Origin: Candidatus Tisiphia endosymbiont of Sialis lutaria
GTDB taxonomy: Bacteria; Pseudomonadota; Alphaproteobacteria; Rickettsiales; Rickettsiaceae
Direction: 5' to 3'
Length of the DNA stretch: 64,000 nucleotides
NCBI RefSeq assembly: GCF_964026535.1
Contig: NZ_OZ032153.1
Location: 682,001-746,000, forward strand
The notes beneath the pieces are model-generated. The model was given only the letters and a program-made list of their open reading frames with translations. It was not told the origin of the DNA and did no database searches. Shown here piece by piece: positions 62,374 to 64,000 of this stretch. Each line of letters begins with the position of its first letter. The stretch's first letter is position 1. Position numbers and translations under genes: made by a program.

Positions 62374-64000
62374 ATGACCCTCCCCATAGACCTAAAACAA
62401 AAAATTATTACGTTACCAACTAATAAACTTAATGGTTTATATGTAAAACATAATAAAGAAGATGATAATATCACAATCATTAACTCATCAAATGAACTAA
62501 GATATATAACTATAGATAGGCAGTTTGTCCTATTTAAGGGGAAACAATTTATTAGTTTGCTTAATAAAGGAACTTTGGTTAAGGGTGAAATATCCTTTAC
62601 AGTTGCTAGAAAATTGACGTTTTTAAATTCAGAATTAGAAGTCCCTTTATCTAATCTAGAATGTTTTAAAATTGTGCTTACCTTAAAAGCTAACACAGAA
62701 GTTAAAATAAAACAATTTACTTATTACATAACTAAAAAAAGTAAATTTGACAATCCTGTTTCTACAGCTGATACATTGATAATTTCTCCTGGATATCCTA
62801 GTTCTGCAAACCTGTATAATTTTGGTTTTGTTCATACTTCTATTAAAGCTTTTACCAATCATAATATTAAGCCAGAGGTTTTTTGTCATGATGATAATAA
62901 TAGTTTTGTAAATGAATTTGATGGTGTAAAAGTTTATTATAATAGTTTAAGTTTTTTAAAAAATATAATAACTAATTCTAATTTTAAGAGAGTTATAATT
63001 CATTTTATTAATGAGAAATTACAAGATATTATTGATAGTGTAATTTTTTATCATGGTATAAAAATTTATTGTTACATTCATGGTGCGGAAGCACTTTACA
63101 GATATCAAGAATCATTTTGTGTGGCGTATGATGGGACATATAATCCCTATATTACGACTTGGCAAATGAGAATAAAAGATTTAATGTATAAAAAATATGC
63201 AAATAATAAAAATATAAAATGGATATTTGCAAGCAATTGGTTAAAGGCAGAATCTGAGAAATATATAAATACCAATTTCAATAATTTTGCCATAATTCCA
63301 AATGGTATAGATACTGATATATTTAAATATGTTAAAAAATCTTCAGATGATAGGTTAAACATATTTACTTTAAGAAAATTCGATAATTACAATAACTATG
63401 CTTTAGATCTAGTAATAGAGACCATCAATATTCTTCAGAATAAAGAATTTTTTAATCAACTAAACTTTTTTATTTATGGAGATGGTTTATTATTTAAAGA
63501 TTTCTCAGAAAAAATACGATGGTCTAATGTGCATTTTATTCAAGGATTTCATACTCATGCTCAAATTAGCGAGCTTCATAAAAATTGTGGTATAATATTC
63601 CATCCAACAAGACTTGATAGTATGGGGGTTAGTTCTTTAGAAGGAGTAAGTTCTGGTTTAGCGTTAGTTAGTTCTAATGTTTGTGGCGTTCCAGAATTTA
63701 TCAATCCTTCTTATGGTACTTTAAGTAATGATATAGAAAATCCGCAGTCTTATGCCAATATTATTGAGGATTTATTTTACAATCCAGATAGATTTTTAGA
63801 GTTAAGCGAGAAAATGTCTTATGATGTTGCTTCTAAATTTTCACGTAAAATGATTTTGGAAAAAGAATTGCAATTATTTCAAAATGAACAAGAATTTTAT
63901 ATTAAACCTATAGAACATGAGCAAATAAAATTATTATGTATATGTGTTCCTGTTTACAATATTGAGCGTTATTTACCAAGATGCTTAAATTCTATTTTAT
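62374..64000 (+). CDS. Two-domain glycosyltransferase (GT4-like then GT2), incomplete at window end
   Basis: An open frame of 542 codons to the window edge, starting at ATG ten bases after glf. Residues 1-130 are beta-rich with no clear motif. Residues 135-500 fit a GT-B, GT4-like enzyme: ISPGYPSSANLYNFGFVHTS, YIHGAEALYR-like centre, NNFAIIPNGIDTDIFKYV, and the late IFHPTRLDSMGVSSLEGVSS then GLALVSSNVCGVPEFIN, the E-x7-E type donor site. From about residue 517 a GT2 domain begins: KLLCICVPVYNIERYLPRCL. Two transferases in one chain next to glf suggest a processive glycan builder; sugars unknown. Confidence 0.8.
   Translation, partial: MTLPIDLKQKIITLPTNKLNGLYVKHNKEDDNITIINSSNELRYITIDRQFVLFKGKQFISLLNKGTLVKGEISFTVARKLTFLNSELEVPLSNLECFKIVLTLKANTEVKIKQFTYYITKKSKFDNPVSTADTLIISPGYPSSANLYNFGFVHTSIKAFTNHNIKPEVFCHDDNNSFVNEFDGVKVYYNSLSFLKNIITNSNFKRVIIHFINEKLQDIIDSVIFYHGIKIYCYIHGAEALYRYQESFCVAYDGTYNPYITTWQMRIKDLMYKKYANNKNIKWIFASNWLKAESEKYINTNFNNFAIIPNGIDTDIFKYVKKSSDDRLNIFTLRKFDNYNNYALDLVIETINILQNKEFFNQLNFFIYGDGLLFKDFSEKIRWSNVHFIQGFHTHAQISELHKNCGIIFHPTRLDSMGVSSLEGVSSGLALVSSNVCGVPEFINPSYGTLSNDIENPQSYANIIEDLFYNPDRFLELSEKMSYDVASKFSRKMILEKELQLFQNEQEFYIKPIEHEQIKLLCICVPVYNIERYLPRCLNSIL

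Overview
The window is AT-rich chromosomal DNA of an obligate intracellular member of the Rickettsiaceae (Rickettsia or a close relative). The evidence is an ATP/ADP translocase (tlc), a homologue of the Rickettsia cell-spread protein Sca4, the hemE-flanked replication origin, the ndk-mnmG-rsmG-parA-parB cluster, a Rickettsia-type DUF2706 lipoprotein, a PopZ homologue, and many short palindromic elements, two of which lie inside protein-coding genes as Rickettsia palindromic elements do. A transaldolase gene directly after parB is compatible with the Torix group (Candidatus Tisiphia) or a relative. That placement is inference.

Layout. 1-2.7 kb: an origin-like region with DnaA boxes between a kinase/PPPase regulator gene and hemE-hemH. 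2.7-12.7 kb: a decaying accessory region with two inverted copies of an IS110/IS1111-type element, an interrupted IS5, an intact-looking IS3, an IS1634-like remnant, a YqaJ fragment, a ProP-like transporter, a nucleotidyltransferase and a frameshifted lysine-rich protein. 12.7-22.3 kb: tsf, rpsB, dusB, tRNA-Val, a Dam-type methylase with a restriction-enzyme stub, ettA, a TatB-like gene, mltG and cyaY, separated by palindromic repeats. 22.3-39.6 kb: a small membrane protein, sca4, clpP, tlc, a glycerophosphotransferase-like gene, transaldolase, parB-parA-rsmG-mnmG-ndk, glpT-like, comF (frameshifted), lppC/lpoA and rsmI. 39.6-50.4 kb: a minus-strand podovirus-like morphogenesis block (portal stub, Bbp19-like, scaffold, capsid, tail tube A and B, virion-internal-like genes) without terminase, replication or lysis genes. 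50.4-64 kb: a dead IS630, two unrecognised genes, tolC-popZ, a secreted ankyrin protein, sucD and sucC separated by a frameshifted Rpn-type gene, then glf and a two-domain glycosyltransferase that runs off the end.

The most interesting signal concerns the IS110/IS1111 elements. Both copies sit at the same terminal octamer (TATAGTCA) of a dispersed palindromic element. Each has about 320 bp of non-coding DNA after the transposase gene. That DNA is nearly identical between copies except in two short clusters, and in those clusters one copy or the other carries the octamer-containing sequence (ATTGACTATA or ATAGTCAAT). This is what a guide (seek/bridge) RNA that targets the genome's own palindromic repeats would look like. 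One such repeat is inserted in frame in frataxin (cyaY), and a second repeat family is in frame in a phage tail protein.
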